From positions 1 through 64,000 of the forward strand of contig JAHHGZ010000022.1 in the NCBI GenBank assembly GCA_019359595.1: 64,000 nt of DNA. The letters are read 5' to 3'. A program made the translations under genes and the position numbers. The DNA is from Cyanomargarita calcarea GSE-NOS-MK-12-04C (GTDB taxonomy: Bacteria > Cyanobacteriota > Cyanobacteriia > Cyanobacteriales > Nostocaceae). A model generated the notes under the pieces. It did no database searches, was not told the DNA's origin, and saw only the letters and a program-made list of their open reading frames with translations. Position 1 is the first letter of the stretch. Every line of letters begins with the position of its first letter. This document shows, piece after piece, positions 8,994-18,021 of this stretch.

Positions 8994-10616
8994 ATGAATA
9001 CAGCGGTGACTCTACCAACCGAACAAGCACCTCCAAGAGTAGCAACATTCGGGCAGCTAAATCGCCAATTAATAATCATTCTCGATTTTGGCTCTCAATA
9101 TTCCGAACTGATAGCCCGTCGAATTCGCGAAACTCAAGTTTATTCTGAAGTCCTTTCCTATAGAACCACAGCCGAGCAGTTACGGCAACTAAATCCGAAA
9201 GGAATTATTCTCTCTGGTGGTCCGAGTTCAGTTTATGACGACCGCGCTCCCCATTGTGACCCAGAAATTTGGAATTTGGGAATACCCGTACTAGGTGTCT
9301 GCTACGGTATGCAACTGATGGTAAACCAACTTGGTGGGGAAGTAGCAAAAGCTGACCGGGGGGAATACGGCAAAGCCTCATTATACATAGACGATCCCAC
9401 AGATTTGCTTACCAACGTTGAAGATGGTACAACCATGTGGATGAGTCATGGGGACTCAGTAACAAATATGCCATCTGGGTTTGAATTGCTGGCACACACA
9501 GAAAATACTCCTTGTGCGGCCATTGCCAACCACCAGAAGAAACTCTACGGTGTCCAGTTCCATCCAGAGGTAGTACATTCACTGGGTGGATTTGCATTAA
9601 TCAGTAACTTTGTTTACCATATCTGCGAATGCGAACCCACCTGGACAACAGCGGCATTTGTAGAAGAAGCAATTCGGGAAATTCGCGCTAGAGTTGGTAC
9701 CAAACGGGTATTATTGGCGCTTTCTGGGGGTGTCGATTCTTCCACCCTGGCATTCTTGATGCACAAAGCGATTGGCGACAAATTAACCTGTGTATTTATT
9801 GACCAAGGCTTTATGCGAAAGTATGAGCCAGAAAGGTTAGTGAAGTTGTTCCAAGAACAGTTTCACATCCCGGTTGAGTATGTCAATGCCCGCGATCGCT
9901 TCTTAGAAGTGATGATTGGTGTTACCGATCCCGAAGAAAAACGTCGTCGCATCGGACACGAATTTATCCGTACATTCGAGGAAGCGTCTAAAAACTTCGG
10001 ACCCTTTGATTATCTCGCTCAAGGCACTCTCTACCCAGACGTAATTGAATCCGCTGATACCAACGTAGACCCTAAAACAGGGGAACGGGTAGCAGTAAAA
10101 ATCAAGAGCCATCATAACGTCGGTGGACTGCCCAAAGACCTGCGATTTAAGCTAGTAGAACCCCTGCGTAAACTCTTCAAGGATGAAGTCAGAAAAGTTG
10201 GGCGTAACATCGGCTTACCAGAAGAAATTGTCCAACGTCAACCCTTCCCCGGCCCCGGTTTAGCGATTCGCATCCTCGGCGAAGTCACCAAAGAAAGGTT
10301 AAATATTTTACGCGATGCCGACTTAATTGTCCGTCAAGAAATTAACCAACGCGGCTTATATCACGAATACTGGCAAGCTTTTGCAGTTTTGTTGCCAATT
10401 CACAGTGTAGGGGTCATGGGTGACCAACGCACTTATGCACACCCAGTTGTTCTACGTATCGTCAAGAGCGAGGATGGGATGACTGCAGACTGGGCGCGGG
10501 TGCCTTATGATGTATTGGAAGCAATTTCCAACCGGATTGTCAATGAGGTAAAGGGTGTTAACCGTGTGGTTTTTGATATCACCTCCAAGCCACCTGGAAC
10601 CATTGAATGGGAGTGA
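8994..10616 (+). CDS. guaA: GMP synthase (glutamine-hydrolysing)
   Basis: Converts XMP to GMP using ATP and glutamine, the last step of GMP synthesis. The N-terminal class I amidotransferase domain has the catalytic triad C103 (GVCYGMQL), H190 and E192 (FHPEVVHS). The ATP pyrophosphatase domain has the PP-loop SGGVDSS (244-250). The C-terminal dimerisation domain ends in the expected PPGTIEWE. At 540 residues it is full length. The stop TGA is the first triplet of a GAAGGAA-type repeat (TGAAGGAAGAAG), yet the protein end is native, so the repeat abuts the gene without changing it. Confidence 0.98.
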   Translation: MNTAVTLPTEQAPPRVATFGQLNRQLIIILDFGSQYSELIARRIRETQVYSEVLSYRTTAEQLRQLNPKGIILSGGPSSVYDDRAPHCDPEIWNLGIPVLGVCYGMQLMVNQLGGEVAKADRGEYGKASLYIDDPTDLLTNVEDGTTMWMSHGDSVTNMPSGFELLAHTENTPCAAIANHQKKLYGVQFHPEVVHSLGGFALISNFVYHICECEPTWTTAAFVEEAIREIRARVGTKRVLLALSGGVDSSTLAFLMHKAIGDKLTCVFIDQGFMRKYEPERLVKLFQEQFHIPVEYVNARDRFLEVMIGVTDPEEKRRRIGHEFIRTFEEASKNFGPFDYLAQGTLYPDVIESADTNVDPKTGERVAVKIKSHHNVGGLPKDLRFKLVEPLRKLFKDEVRKVGRNIGLPEEIVQRQPFPGPGLAIRILGEVTKERLNILRDADLIVRQEINQRGLYHEYWQAFAVLLPIHSVGVMGDQRTYAHPVVLRIVKSEDGMTADWARVPYDVLEAISNRIVNEVKGVNRVVFDITSKPPGTIEWE

Positions 10617-10728
10617 AGGAAGAAGTTAGAAGGAAGAAGGAAGAAGGACAATTAGTGGGAAATTTAAACCTGTTTGGTCATAAAAAAGAAGACTTCTTCC
10701 TTCCTTCTTCTTCCCTCTTACGAGCGTT
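10614..10728. repeat. GAAGGAA repeat pair forming a long inverted repeat
   Basis: Purine heptamers (GAAGGAAGAAGG) just after guaA face complementary CTTCTTCC units at about 10690-10725, which would let the guaA transcript fold into a long hairpin. It may act as a terminator, although a clear T-run is absent. Confidence 0.65.
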
Positions 10729-10738
10729 AAATTTTTGA

Positions 10739-10932
10739 GTATCGCAGAGAACTTGGCGAACCTCCACGTTTTCCTCAGCGTCCCTCTGCGTTTCTAATAA
10801 TCTCCCAATCTAGGCGATCGCTTCTAAAAATTGAATGGGAATGATTTAAACGCAGAGGACACTGAGGTAAGCGCAGAGTATCGCAGAGAACTTGGCGAAC
10901 CTCCGCGTTTCTAATAATCTCCCAATCTAGGC
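10739..10932. repeat. Direct repeat with internal CGCAGAG motifs
   Basis: A block beginning TATCGCAGAGAACTTGGCG and ending TCTCCCAATCTAGGC occurs at about 10740-10814 and again, shortened, at 10879-10932. Between them is another fragment of the same CGCAGAGGACACTGAGG-type dispersed repeat. No coding content; the second copy forms the region just upstream of the small gene at 10976. Confidence 0.8.
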
Positions 10933-10975
10933 TATGCTGCTGTGATGGAATAAATTCTTAGGGAATCGGACTCGA

Positions 10976-11194
10976 ATGAATACTTTAATGGCCGTAGCAG
11001 ATAAAACTTACCAATCTTATCTCCAATCATCTTTGACATTTCTGATAATTGGAGGGTTCGTTGCTGCTGTAGTTCTCGGCTCAATTGCTTGGTATAGTTC
11101 AAAACGTCCCGCTGGTTGGGAAAATGCCCAAACCCCAGAGTGGATAGCCAAAATGAATATTACAGACGAAAAGAAAGATTCTTCCAATAATTAA
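10976..11194 (+). CDS. Small single-span membrane protein, possibly photosystem-associated
   Basis: A 72-residue protein with one strong transmembrane helix (about residues 21-43, FLIIGGFVAAVVLGSIAWYS) and a charged C-terminal tail. Size and topology resemble the small photosystem II assembly-type proteins of cyanobacteria, but I could not match it to a named subunit, so no symbol is given. It is followed by a strong inverted repeat shared with the convergent DUF1636 gene. Confidence 0.65.
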   Translation: MNTLMAVADKTYQSYLQSSLTFLIIGGFVAAVVLGSIAWYSSKRPAGWENAQTPEWIAKMNITDEKKDSSNN

Positions 11195-11201
11195 TATTCA
11201 C

Positions 11202-11251
11202 AAACCCGGTTTTTTTTGATACTTCGCCAAAATGTTTCAGAAACCGGGTTT
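11202..11251. terminator. Bidirectional terminator hairpin
   Basis: Arms AAACCCGGTTT (11202-11212) and AAACCGGGTTT (11241-11251) are exact inverted repeats with T-rich or A-rich continuation. They lie between two convergent genes, as expected of a shared terminator. The loop is long (28 nt). Confidence 0.7.
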
Positions 11252-11269
11252 TGGTGAGAGTTCTTTTGG

Positions 11270-11707
11270 TTACACAGTTACACCAACACTAGGACGGTTT
11301 GCTTGGGTTGTAGGTACAGCTAAAGCCGGAATTCTGGCTAGAATACCTTTTTTGAGGGCTTCAGGTCTTTCCGCCCAAGGTAGCAACCCCTGAGGGTGAT
11401 TGTAATATTTAGTGGCGCACTCCAGTACTGTGGCAATTTTATCTCCTGAGGAATCAGGGGATAGATCGCCGAATAAATAAGTATATTTCCCGCCAGCAGC
11501 AAAAGAAACGACACAAGCGCGATTGCAAGCACTCATGCATTCTACAGCCTGGAGTGAAAATTCTTCATGCAATTGCCAATCTTGGTGGAGTTGAGTTAAT
11601 TTTTGAAATAATTTCTCCCCACCACTTTCACCGACTCGCTTCCCATCTTTCCAAACACTGGCGCAAGTGGTACAAACAAATAAAGTATGTTGCGTTTGTA
11701 TTTGCAT
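11270..11707 (-). CDS. DUF1636 metal-binding protein, B12-regulated
   Basis: A 145-residue protein with the DUF1636 cysteine pattern: FVCTTCASVW near the N-terminus and AVECMSACNRACVV in the middle, a thioredoxin-like ferredoxin arrangement that could bind an Fe-S cluster or another metal. From memory, DUF1636 genes often lie near cobalamin or cobalt transport genes. A cobalamin riboswitch stands directly upstream, so the gene is very likely repressed by B12. This supports a role in cobalt or corrinoid metabolism, but the reaction is unknown. No transporter gene follows it here. Confidence 0.85.
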   Translation of the reverse strand: MQIQTQHTLFVCTTCASVWKDGKRVGESGGEKLFQKLTQLHQDWQLHEEFSLQAVECMSACNRACVVSFAAGGKYTYLFGDLSPDSSGDKIATVLECATKYYNHPQGLLPWAERPEALKKGILARIPALAVPTTQANRPSVGVTV

Positions 11708-11737
11708 CTAAAAACCTCGTAGATGAAATTTTACAGA

Positions 11738-11893
11738 ATTTAACTACAGTTTCGGCGGGCATTCTGACTTATCAATTTTGTTAGTTTTTCTATTAAAATT
11801 GATTTACAGCTGCGGGACAGCGTTGGATTTTCACCAAACTTTCCCCCTTACCTCTAGTGGCTACTCCCCCACTAGAACCGACTCGTTAATTAT
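11738..11893 (-). promoter_or_regulatory. Cobalamin riboswitch
   Basis: Read on the minus strand, the conserved AdoCbl aptamer pieces appear in order: GGGGGAAAG, then the B12-box part GGTGAAAATCC, then CTGTCCCGCAGCTGTAA, and finally AGTCAGAATGCCCGCCG. A clear side hairpin (TCTAGTGGGGGAGTAGCC... closing on ACTAGA) precedes the GGGAA segment. The element ends about 30 nt before the ATG of the DUF1636 gene, close enough for control of translation initiation. Confidence 0.93.
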
Positions 11894-12168
11894 ATCTACT
11901 ATAGTGCTTGTTTTTTGAACTTATATCTTACGCCTTGCGTATAAACCACATATTTATAAATTTATAAGTTATGAAAATTACTATAAAATAAAACCATTAT
12001 TTATAGTCCATTTTAATGGACTTATGCCATTAGACAGGGACTTATAGTCTAAGAGCGGGTAAGGACGTTAATCGATTTCCCCAGGTAATAGCAGTGATGA
12101 TAAAGACATTCTTTTTTAGAGGTGAAAGATATCACTTAACCCACATTCAGACCCCGATTTTTGCTTGC
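11894..12168. other. Intergenic region with a short perfect palindrome
   Basis: AT-rich stretch upstream of the riboswitch and downstream of the HNH gene. At 12005-12022 lies AGTCCATT-TT-AATGGACT, an 8-bp perfect hairpin, followed by a related GACTTATAGTC at 12040-12050. It may be a transposon end or transcription terminator. No gene is seen. Confidence 0.4.
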
Positions 12169-12501
12169 CTAAATCTTACATACCAGCACGGTTGCAGCAA
12201 ACCGATTGGCTCTCTCCTCATTCCAACAGGAAGACGCTTGCCACCAGATCCAGAGCGGACGGCTACCTTTGCTTCTATTACAGCGTTGGCAAACAGCGGC
12301 TAGGTTGGACTTTACATCTAAACCACCCTGGGATCGAGCCACTACATGATCCAAAGTTAGAAAACGGGGAATGCACCCACAGTAGGCACATGACCCACCA
12401 AATCTCTGTTTAACCGCTGCTTTTATCTTGTGTTTTTGCGATCTCCCCTTCAGTTCTTTTAGCTGTGTTTTCGCCTTCATTTTAGTCCCCAATGTTTCCA
12501 T
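12169..12501 (-). CDS. Small HNH endonuclease
   Basis: A 110-residue HNH protein. Zinc-binding CxxC pairs are at C38/C41 and C71/C74, with the catalytic LDHVVARSQGG segment (D51, H52) between them. The basic N-terminus (KTQLKELKGRSQKHKIKAAVKQRF) could contact nucleic acid. There is no fused RuvC, restriction or intron-encoded domain. The start is placed just downstream of a copy of a dispersed repeat (12515-12585) in the same orientation; the repeat ends in GCGAGGATAAA, which could serve as the ribosome binding site. It may be a homing or mobile nuclease; its role is not established. Confidence 0.8.
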   Translation of the reverse strand: METLGTKMKAKTQLKELKGRSQKHKIKAAVKQRFGGSCAYCGCIPRFLTLDHVVARSQGGLDVKSNLAAVCQRCNRSKGSRPLWIWWQASSCWNEERANRFAATVLVCKI

Positions 12502-12514
12502 AGCAAATACTAAT

Positions 12515-12585
12515 TTTTATCCTCGCTGTTCATTTTAATACCCCGACCTCCCTCATGTCCCTCGTTTTGAGTTGGGGAGGGTTTT
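12515..12585 (-). repeat. Dispersed repeat family, copy D (short), abutting the HNH gene
   Basis: On the minus strand: CCCCAACTCAAAACGAGG, then GGTCGGGGTATTAAAA, then GCGAGGATAAAAA, matching copies A (901-1006), B (44721-44841) and C (63048-63174) but lacking the purine heptamers. It ends about 13 bp before the HNH start codon. Confidence 0.75.
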
Positions 12586-12590
12586 TCGTG

Positions 12591-12667
12591 GACAAGGATG
12601 GACAGCCGTGTTTTAAGGATCTTAAAATTTAGACGACATTTTTCGTTGACGGCTGTCCATCCTTGTC
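12591..12667. repeat. Perfect 19-bp inverted repeat
   Basis: Arm GACAAGGATGGACAGCCGT at 12591-12609 is exactly complementary to 12649-12667, with a 39-nt loop. It lies at the broken 5' edge of an IS630 transposase remnant, so it could be a small foldback insertion or a transposon end. Confidence 0.85.
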
Positions 12668-13029
12668 AAGAGTTAGTGCAGCGGTCAATAACAGCTTGGA
12701 AGCAAGCCTATGAAGAAGATGGAATTGACGGACTACGGCTGAACTATAAGGGAAGAAAAAGCTACCTTTTAAGCGCACAGCGAGAAGAAGTTTTGAGTTG
12801 GCTACAAACCAAAGATATCTGGGAACTTGGCGAACTGGAATATAAATTAGCTTTTGAATATGAGGTGGTTTATGAGTCAAAACAAAGTTACTACGACCTG
12901 TTCTCCGAAGCAGGAATTAGTTGGAAGAAAACTACAAAATTGAATCCTAAAGCCAATCCAGATGCTGTAGCAGAAAAAAAAAAGAGATTGAAACATTATG
13001 GGTCTTGCGTACTTAACGTGCTAAGTTAA
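12598..13029 (+). pseudogene. IS630-type transposase remnant
   Basis: From about codon 22 the frame encodes part of an IS630-family transposase: WKQAYEEDGIDGLRLNYKG, then the winged-helix region ending in SKQSYYDLFSEAGISWKKT and NPKANPD. The N-terminal helix-turn-helix is replaced by sequence from the 19-bp inverted repeat. The DDE catalytic domain is missing; the frame runs into ISL3 remnant sequence after KKKRLK. It cannot encode an active transposase. Confidence 0.8.
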
Positions 13030-13218
13030 TAGGATAATGCCAAGAAAGTAAAGCTCTAATCTCAAAATTACGAAAGCTTCTAAATCCAAATCCACTTCGC
13101 TTTATTAACTTCAATTTATTATTTATTCCTTCTACTACTCCACTGGTAGTTCTTTGCTCAAAATATCCAGCAAAAATAAGATTTTCAATATTTTTAGTTC
13201 TGTGGAAATAGCGAGTGA
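13013..13218 (-). pseudogene. ISL3-family transposase C-terminal remnant
   Basis: On the minus strand the stretch translates as the C-terminal end of an ISL3 transposase: GYFEQRTTSGVVEGINNKLK, then SGFGFRSFRNFEIRALLSWH, then a stop at 13013-13015. There is no start codon, and an in-frame stop lies just upstream at about 13219-13221. It abuts the IS630 remnant, so two unrelated transposases decayed side by side. It is too short for a normal gene call. Confidence 0.8.
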
Positions 13219-13348
13219 TAATTTATTTTGATTATTCGTAGGATCGAAACAACCTCAAATATGGGTAAGCTATCTGGTTGTGATAGCGTAGTAGCTATTT
13301 TAGAGTATCGTACCAATTTATCGAGTACAATTAGCGCAAATAATTATT

Positions 13349-14908
13349 TTAAAAAGACATGTTTGATGTGATCTCAATAAACACATTTCCCAATTCCTTT
13401 GGTTCTAGCTTGTGTAACCCACCTCCATAAACCCGTCCCCCAGAAATTAGATCCTCTTCGGAAATATGATTAAGATTTAGCCATAAATCCCGTTTCAGTG
13501 AAGGTTGTCGGGTCAGCGCATCAGCCAAAGTGGGCTTGGGATATAACATTAAGTAGACATTTGCTGCGATCGCATTAGAATTATTCAAGATAAAACGAAA
13601 AGCTTTTCCCCGACTGCTATCAGTACGTCCCATATAGGTGCAAAGATAGGGAGCAGGAGAACGATTTTCCTGGGAGTACCAAAGATTGCGATGCTTGCAG
13701 AGGTAGCGGGAACTAATACCACTTTCTATCCCCATCTGGAGATATTTCCACAATGTAGGGTAGCTGTTTTCTATTTCAGATAGAGGTAAATTACAGTCGA
13801 TTAAAAATAATTGCTGTTCTAAAATAGGATTTCCGAGAACATCGGCATTGATTTCATCCAACAATAAATATCTGGGACTAGGTAGAATCGGCTTTAAGAA
13901 CTGAGACGGAATTTTGTGAGCGATTGCTTCGCAAAACTTCGTTAACGCTTGCTCTTTAGTCAATATAAAGAAATTATTCGCTCCCGTTGCTAGTCCCCGT
14001 TTGATAGTGAACAAATCTTTTAGTTGATATCGTTCTAAATTGAAGTTTATCGCTTCACTTGTCGAGCCAATCGTCGTCCATTTCGCGGTATTGTGTAATA
14101 TTTCTGGTGAAATATACTTTCTCTCATTAGGTCTAGCAAGACTACCACCATAGGAAAACTCAACTGTATGATTTTTCGATGGGAGAGTCTTCTGAAACCA
14201 AACAATAGCACTTGATACTAATGCGTCATCGAACTGTATATCATTGGGACAAAACCGATGGACGCGCAATAGTCTGACTTTATTCAGTAAATAGTCCTTT
14301 ATTTGCTGTCCATAATTGACATCCATAAACCCACTGGGTATTAACCAGCCAGCGATGCCATCTTCTGCCATCCAAGCATCTGCAATACATAAAAAATGGC
14401 AATACAAACTAGCCAACTGGCTGAGTTTCACCCCAGCTATATTTTGACTTTGATTTTGTAATCTTAATTTATCACTGCGGGTTAAATGATGGTGACGAAC
14501 ATAAGGAGGATTGCAAATTATCAAGTTGACTTTTTTATCTTGATTTTCAGGTGGTATCGCTTTTGTAAAGTCGTTAATATTGAGTTGTAATGGTGTATTC
14601 TTCCATAATGAAATCGCCTCATTCCCGTAGTGCGAATCAATTTCATAACCTACGGCTGTTCCGATTTGCGATTGAGGAAATAGTTGCAGCAGTGCGGAAT
14701 AGAAGGAGCCTGTACCAAATGCAGGGTCAAGAAACCTGATGTTTTGATTTTGTGGCAATAAATTCTTGGCATATTCCACAATTGCGATCGCTAATTCTAT
14801 CGGCGTTGCAAATTGACCAAGCTTGTTGCGTTCAATTTGAGTTTTAGCAGCATCAAGTTGAGTTTGTCGCTTTACTCTCGTTTCTTCCGTTAATTGAGTA
14901 ATATTCAT
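13349..14908 (-). CDS. Type II N6-adenine DNA methyltransferase (Eco57I/TaqI type)
   Basis: The 519-residue methylase of a restriction-modification system. GQFATP (31-36) opens the domain, SAM-binding motif I is FLDPAFGTGSF (59-69), and catalytic motif IV is NPPY (133-136). The C-terminal half (from about 290, FTIKRGLATGANNFF onward) is a TaqI-like target-recognition region. The upstream nuclease gene overlaps it by 4 bp (ATGA), indicating translational coupling. Given the XamI-like partner, the methylase probably protects the same site, perhaps GTCGAC, but specificity is inferred from the family only. Confidence 0.9.
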   Translation of the reverse strand: MNITQLTEETRVKRQTQLDAAKTQIERNKLGQFATPIELAIAIVEYAKNLLPQNQNIRFLDPAFGTGSFYSALLQLFPQSQIGTAVGYEIDSHYGNEAISLWKNTPLQLNINDFTKAIPPENQDKKVNLIICNPPYVRHHHLTRSDKLRLQNQSQNIAGVKLSQLASLYCHFLCIADAWMAEDGIAGWLIPSGFMDVNYGQQIKDYLLNKVRLLRVHRFCPNDIQFDDALVSSAIVWFQKTLPSKNHTVEFSYGGSLARPNERKYISPEILHNTAKWTTIGSTSEAINFNLERYQLKDLFTIKRGLATGANNFFILTKEQALTKFCEAIAHKIPSQFLKPILPSPRYLLLDEINADVLGNPILEQQLFLIDCNLPLSEIENSYPTLWKYLQMGIESGISSRYLCKHRNLWYSQENRSPAPYLCTYMGRTDSSRGKAFRFILNNSNAIAANVYLMLYPKPTLADALTRQPSLKRDLWLNLNHISEEDLISGGRVYGGGLHKLEPKELGNVFIEITSNMSF

Positions 14909-15867
14909 ATTCCAAATAATGCTAAATCATCAACGCGATGTTCCCATGCCCAATCAATTCCTTCTGCGGCTTCATATCCTAAATATCCACTGTCAAAATA
15001 GCCGCAGAGAAACAAAATAAAATTGACCTTATTCCCATAGCTGCCCTTTAATTGTGCGATTTTAACTGCCTCTTCTTTACGCCGCTTGTTGGGGTTAGTA
15101 AAATCTCCAGCAGATTTTGCTTCTATCAATAAAGGTAAATCTCCAGGCGATGATTGCAACGGCATAATTACAGCATCTACGGGAATATTAACTTGTTTGC
15201 TGCCAGATTGTAAGTTTACCGGGATATTGAGGCGAAAAGCAAAATTTCCTGGCTGTATTGTATTCAATCTTAACCCGGTTCCTCCAGGTACATAACTGTA
15301 ACCGCGTGCTTCCAACCATTCACGAATTACAGCCAGTTGTCTTTGCTCCTGAGCATTACGGATAATTGGGTCAGCTACTGCACCACACAAACGGTCTGCA
15401 ACAATTGTTGCTGCTCTGTGAATTTGTGCTTCTGTTGGGTCAATTCCGGTATCGAGCCAAGGAAAAATATCTTTATCGATTAGTTGTGCTATGACTTGGC
15501 TGATTTTCTCTAGCTCTCCATCGATGAGTGCGATTTCCATTTTGGGCGGAATTCGTTGTTTCTCCTCCATATTTTTGACCAAGTTGGGTAAAACCCCAGC
15601 TAACCCGATTAGGCGATCGCGTGCAATAGGTGGTGCAGTCGCCATTCTCAGTATGGGGAGTACCGATGGATGTTGGCGCAATATGACAGGTGTGATGTTA
15701 GTCAAATTAGCTGTCCAAACCAGCGCTGATTCGACTTGCTGTGCGGTAATAACGCGAGTGTTTCGGTATGCACTGGGAGCAAATTCTATAAACCAGTTGT
15801 TATACAAATCTACCGACAGGGCTATATCTTGCTTCCATAAATGGGGTTTGTCGGCGTTAACTGGCAC
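14905..15867 (-). CDS. XamI-family type II restriction endonuclease
   Basis: A 320-residue restriction enzyme. The opening KPHLWKQDIALSVDLYNNWF, the PPIARDRLIGLAG segment (79-91), ADRLCGAVADPIIRNAQEQR (157-176) and a PD-(D/E)XK-type site (D231, then E249-A-K251) agree with the XamI family, whose founder cleaves GTCGAC. It is the first gene of a two-gene operon with the methylase. Both proteins look intact. The order nuclease then methylase raises the question of how the host was protected on entry; no controller protein gene is seen. Confidence 0.87.
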   Translation of the reverse strand: MPVNADKPHLWKQDIALSVDLYNNWFIEFAPSAYRNTRVITAQQVESALVWTANLTNITPVILRQHPSVLPILRMATAPPIARDRLIGLAGVLPNLVKNMEEKQRIPPKMEIALIDGELEKISQVIAQLIDKDIFPWLDTGIDPTEAQIHRAATIVADRLCGAVADPIIRNAQEQRQLAVIREWLEARGYSYVPGGTGLRLNTIQPGNFAFRLNIPVNLQSGSKQVNIPVDAVIMPLQSSPGDLPLLIEAKSAGDFTNPNKRRKEEAVKIAQLKGSYGNKVNFILFLCGYFDSGYLGYEAAEGIDWAWEHRVDDLALFGI

Positions 15868-15990
15868 TTAATACTTCCTCTAGACGGTTAGCTTAGCTTC
15901 TCCCCTTTGGAGAACTCGCTTGGGTAGGTTTTTATATTGTTTTATATCGATACCACATTTTGAGTAATATTCCGTCAATTTTATATTCAA

Positions 15991-16659
15991 CTATCTTTCA
16001 AATTCCTGTAACGCTTTGTTTAGTCCGTAAGCTCCTATTTGAGCCATACCATCAACTAGATCGAGACAACACGATCGCAATTTTTCATCTTTACCTTGGC
16101 TGTAAACTCGAATTAATAATTTGCTAATTTCATCGCCATAAGCAATGTCAGGAGTATTCTCGCAATTCTTTGTTTGAGAGACGTTAACTATTTTTTCACA
16201 CACAACACAGGTAACATCTGGAAGCTTTGCTGTTGTCTTTTCCAGAGCATAAATCAAATCACGAGGATTAGTTTCAAATGCACGGCTTTGAACAAAAGCT
16301 TCAACTAAATTGCGATATTCACCTAATTCTTGCCCCTCAAATTCAAAGAAACACCGAGAAGCTTGTGAATGAACTTTCTCATTAGAATCATTAAAAAGTT
16401 GAATTAAACCTGTCTCGCAAAATTGGCGAAACTGTGCAAGTTTGAGATTTACAACGAATATTTCTGCTGCCGAGATGCGGTGTATTTCTGTTCCTGCAAG
16501 GCAACTTTCTCCGAGATAACGCGCCTCCTGTATCATTAATGATGATAGGCAAGCTTGCCTAGCGACATCCAAACCAACTTCGGCAATACCAAACAAAATC
16601 GCATTAAAGTATGATGGGTTGGCATTTATCGGGAAGTCCCAAATTAATCGCACTTTCAC
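15991..16659 (-). pseudogene. C-terminal fragment of a STAND/NACHT-like ATPase
   Basis: Encodes 222 residues rich in helical-repeat character (IFVVNLKLAQFRQFCETGLIQ, VHSQASRCFFEFEGQELGEY, then KLLIRVYSQGKDEKLRSCCLD). It reads as the C-terminal end of a large cyanobacterial ATP-binding protein. It overlaps the upstream fragment by 56 bp in a different frame, so the two were probably one gene split by a frameshift or internal deletion. No enzymatic domain is present, and it is unlikely to be functional alone. Confidence 0.6.
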
Positions 16660-17902
16660 TTATAGTTATTTTGTAGTAATTACTATAGGGAAAAACCCCG
16701 GAGCTTTTATCAAATGGATTAGGCTGTTCAGATATGATGCTAATACTTAGCCGTCGATTTAAAAAATGACCTATTGCTTCGCAAGCCCACTCTGGGTTTT
16801 GTGTTGGTAAGTTATATATGTGCTGCCAAAAATCATTACTAGCACCTACCTGACGGTCAAGGATGCCTGTATCAATTAAACGCAAAAATAAATCAAAAAA
16901 CCGCCTTCCCACTCCAAGTTCTGAAAAACTAATTAAGTGTACAAATCTTAGCGACCAGCTTTCCGAAGTACCAACAAAAGGTTCCAACAACTCAGCTACT
17001 CGATCTGAAAGTTGCTTCTGCATAGAGGAAAGTAATGTTACAGTTTTATCAATATACTTTTCGCTTTCATCTCGCAGCCACTGTTCAATTATCCCTAGAC
17101 TATCTAACAATTGGAACCAGTATATAGAAGAATTGAAAATAACCCACACCTCCTGTGCAAGAAGATTTTGGGAACACATCAATTCGTTGATTATTTCCCA
17201 TTCCCCTTCTTTAGGATTATCAAGTGTTGCTAATAGGGCAATTACTACCTTTTTCAAATGAAATCTAATATCTGAACTATTAAGCAATTCCCGAAGATTT
17301 TGTAGATAACCATCAAAATCTTCCTCTCGCTGATGGATGAGAATTTGCCTAACTTGAGCGCGACGAAATAAATGTTGCTCGCTACTGCGTAAAAAAGTTA
17401 ATAGTTCTTGACCGCGATATGCAAACCGACGGGCAAAAGCATAATCAAAAAAGCTTTCATGGAAAAACGAAATACGTTTATTTTCCCAAGTTAATATATG
17501 TTCGGAAGCCATTGCTCTCGCATCATCAGCAAATTCATCAACAACGCTTTCTGGAGCAGATAAACTTTGTTGTTGCTGGCTGCTCATATAGTCACATAAG
17601 CGATCGATAACTTGGGTCCATTGAACCGAACGACCGAGACGTTCTCGTAATTTGCCTTGCTTTTTGCTCCAAAACTGGTCGTATAGTTCCTTTGCTGTTT
17701 GAAAGCTTAAAGCATCTACAGTAGAATCTTCAGCTATTTCTGCCAACAAGCTCAAATGCAAGGGTATCGATAATAAGTTAAGCTGCTTTTCAGTTAGTCG
17801 CGTGGTTTCTAAACCTAATTTGGCAACAACATCTCTGACCGTGAAGTGAGGAAGACGATTAATCGCGATCGCCTTAGCAACGCCTTTTTTGTCCTCAATC
17901 AA
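16604..17902 (-). pseudogene. 5'-truncated STAND/NACHT-like ATPase fragment
   Basis: A 432-residue frame starting at TTG. The homologous reading continues upstream to about 17962 (REYGEGYKSNRLKRLIEDKKG) and is then closed by an in-frame TGA, beyond which only STRR sequence remains. The text resembles the region just after the NTPase core of STAND ATPases: INRLPHFTVRDVV, LLSIPLHLSLLAEI, then ISFFHESFFDYAFARRF, which is a typical NACHT winged-helix/helical segment. The Walker A and B motifs are missing. It is a decayed signalling or defence ATPase, next to an intact restriction system and a caspase-fold gene. Confidence 0.7.
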
Positions 17903-17989
17903 ACGTTTTAATCTATTAGACTTATATCCCTCTCCGTATTCTCTCTTAGTCTTGTTCAGAAATCAAATAGGAGTCCTGTATAAACCTCC

Positions 17990-18021
17990 TTCTTCCTTCT
18001 TCCTTCTTCCTTCTTCCTTCA
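17990..18021. repeat. TTCTTCC heptamer array
   Basis: Four to five TTCTTCC units (GAAGGAA on the minus strand). The final TGA of the caspase gene is the first triplet of TGAAGGAAGAAGG. The other side marks the point where the STAND ATPase remnant loses its 5' part. Confidence 0.9.

Noticed and set aside
10976-11194. Naming the small protein Psb34 or Psb35
   Set aside because: Topology is similar, but the sequence does not match Psb34 as I remember it and I cannot confirm Psb35, so no symbol was given.
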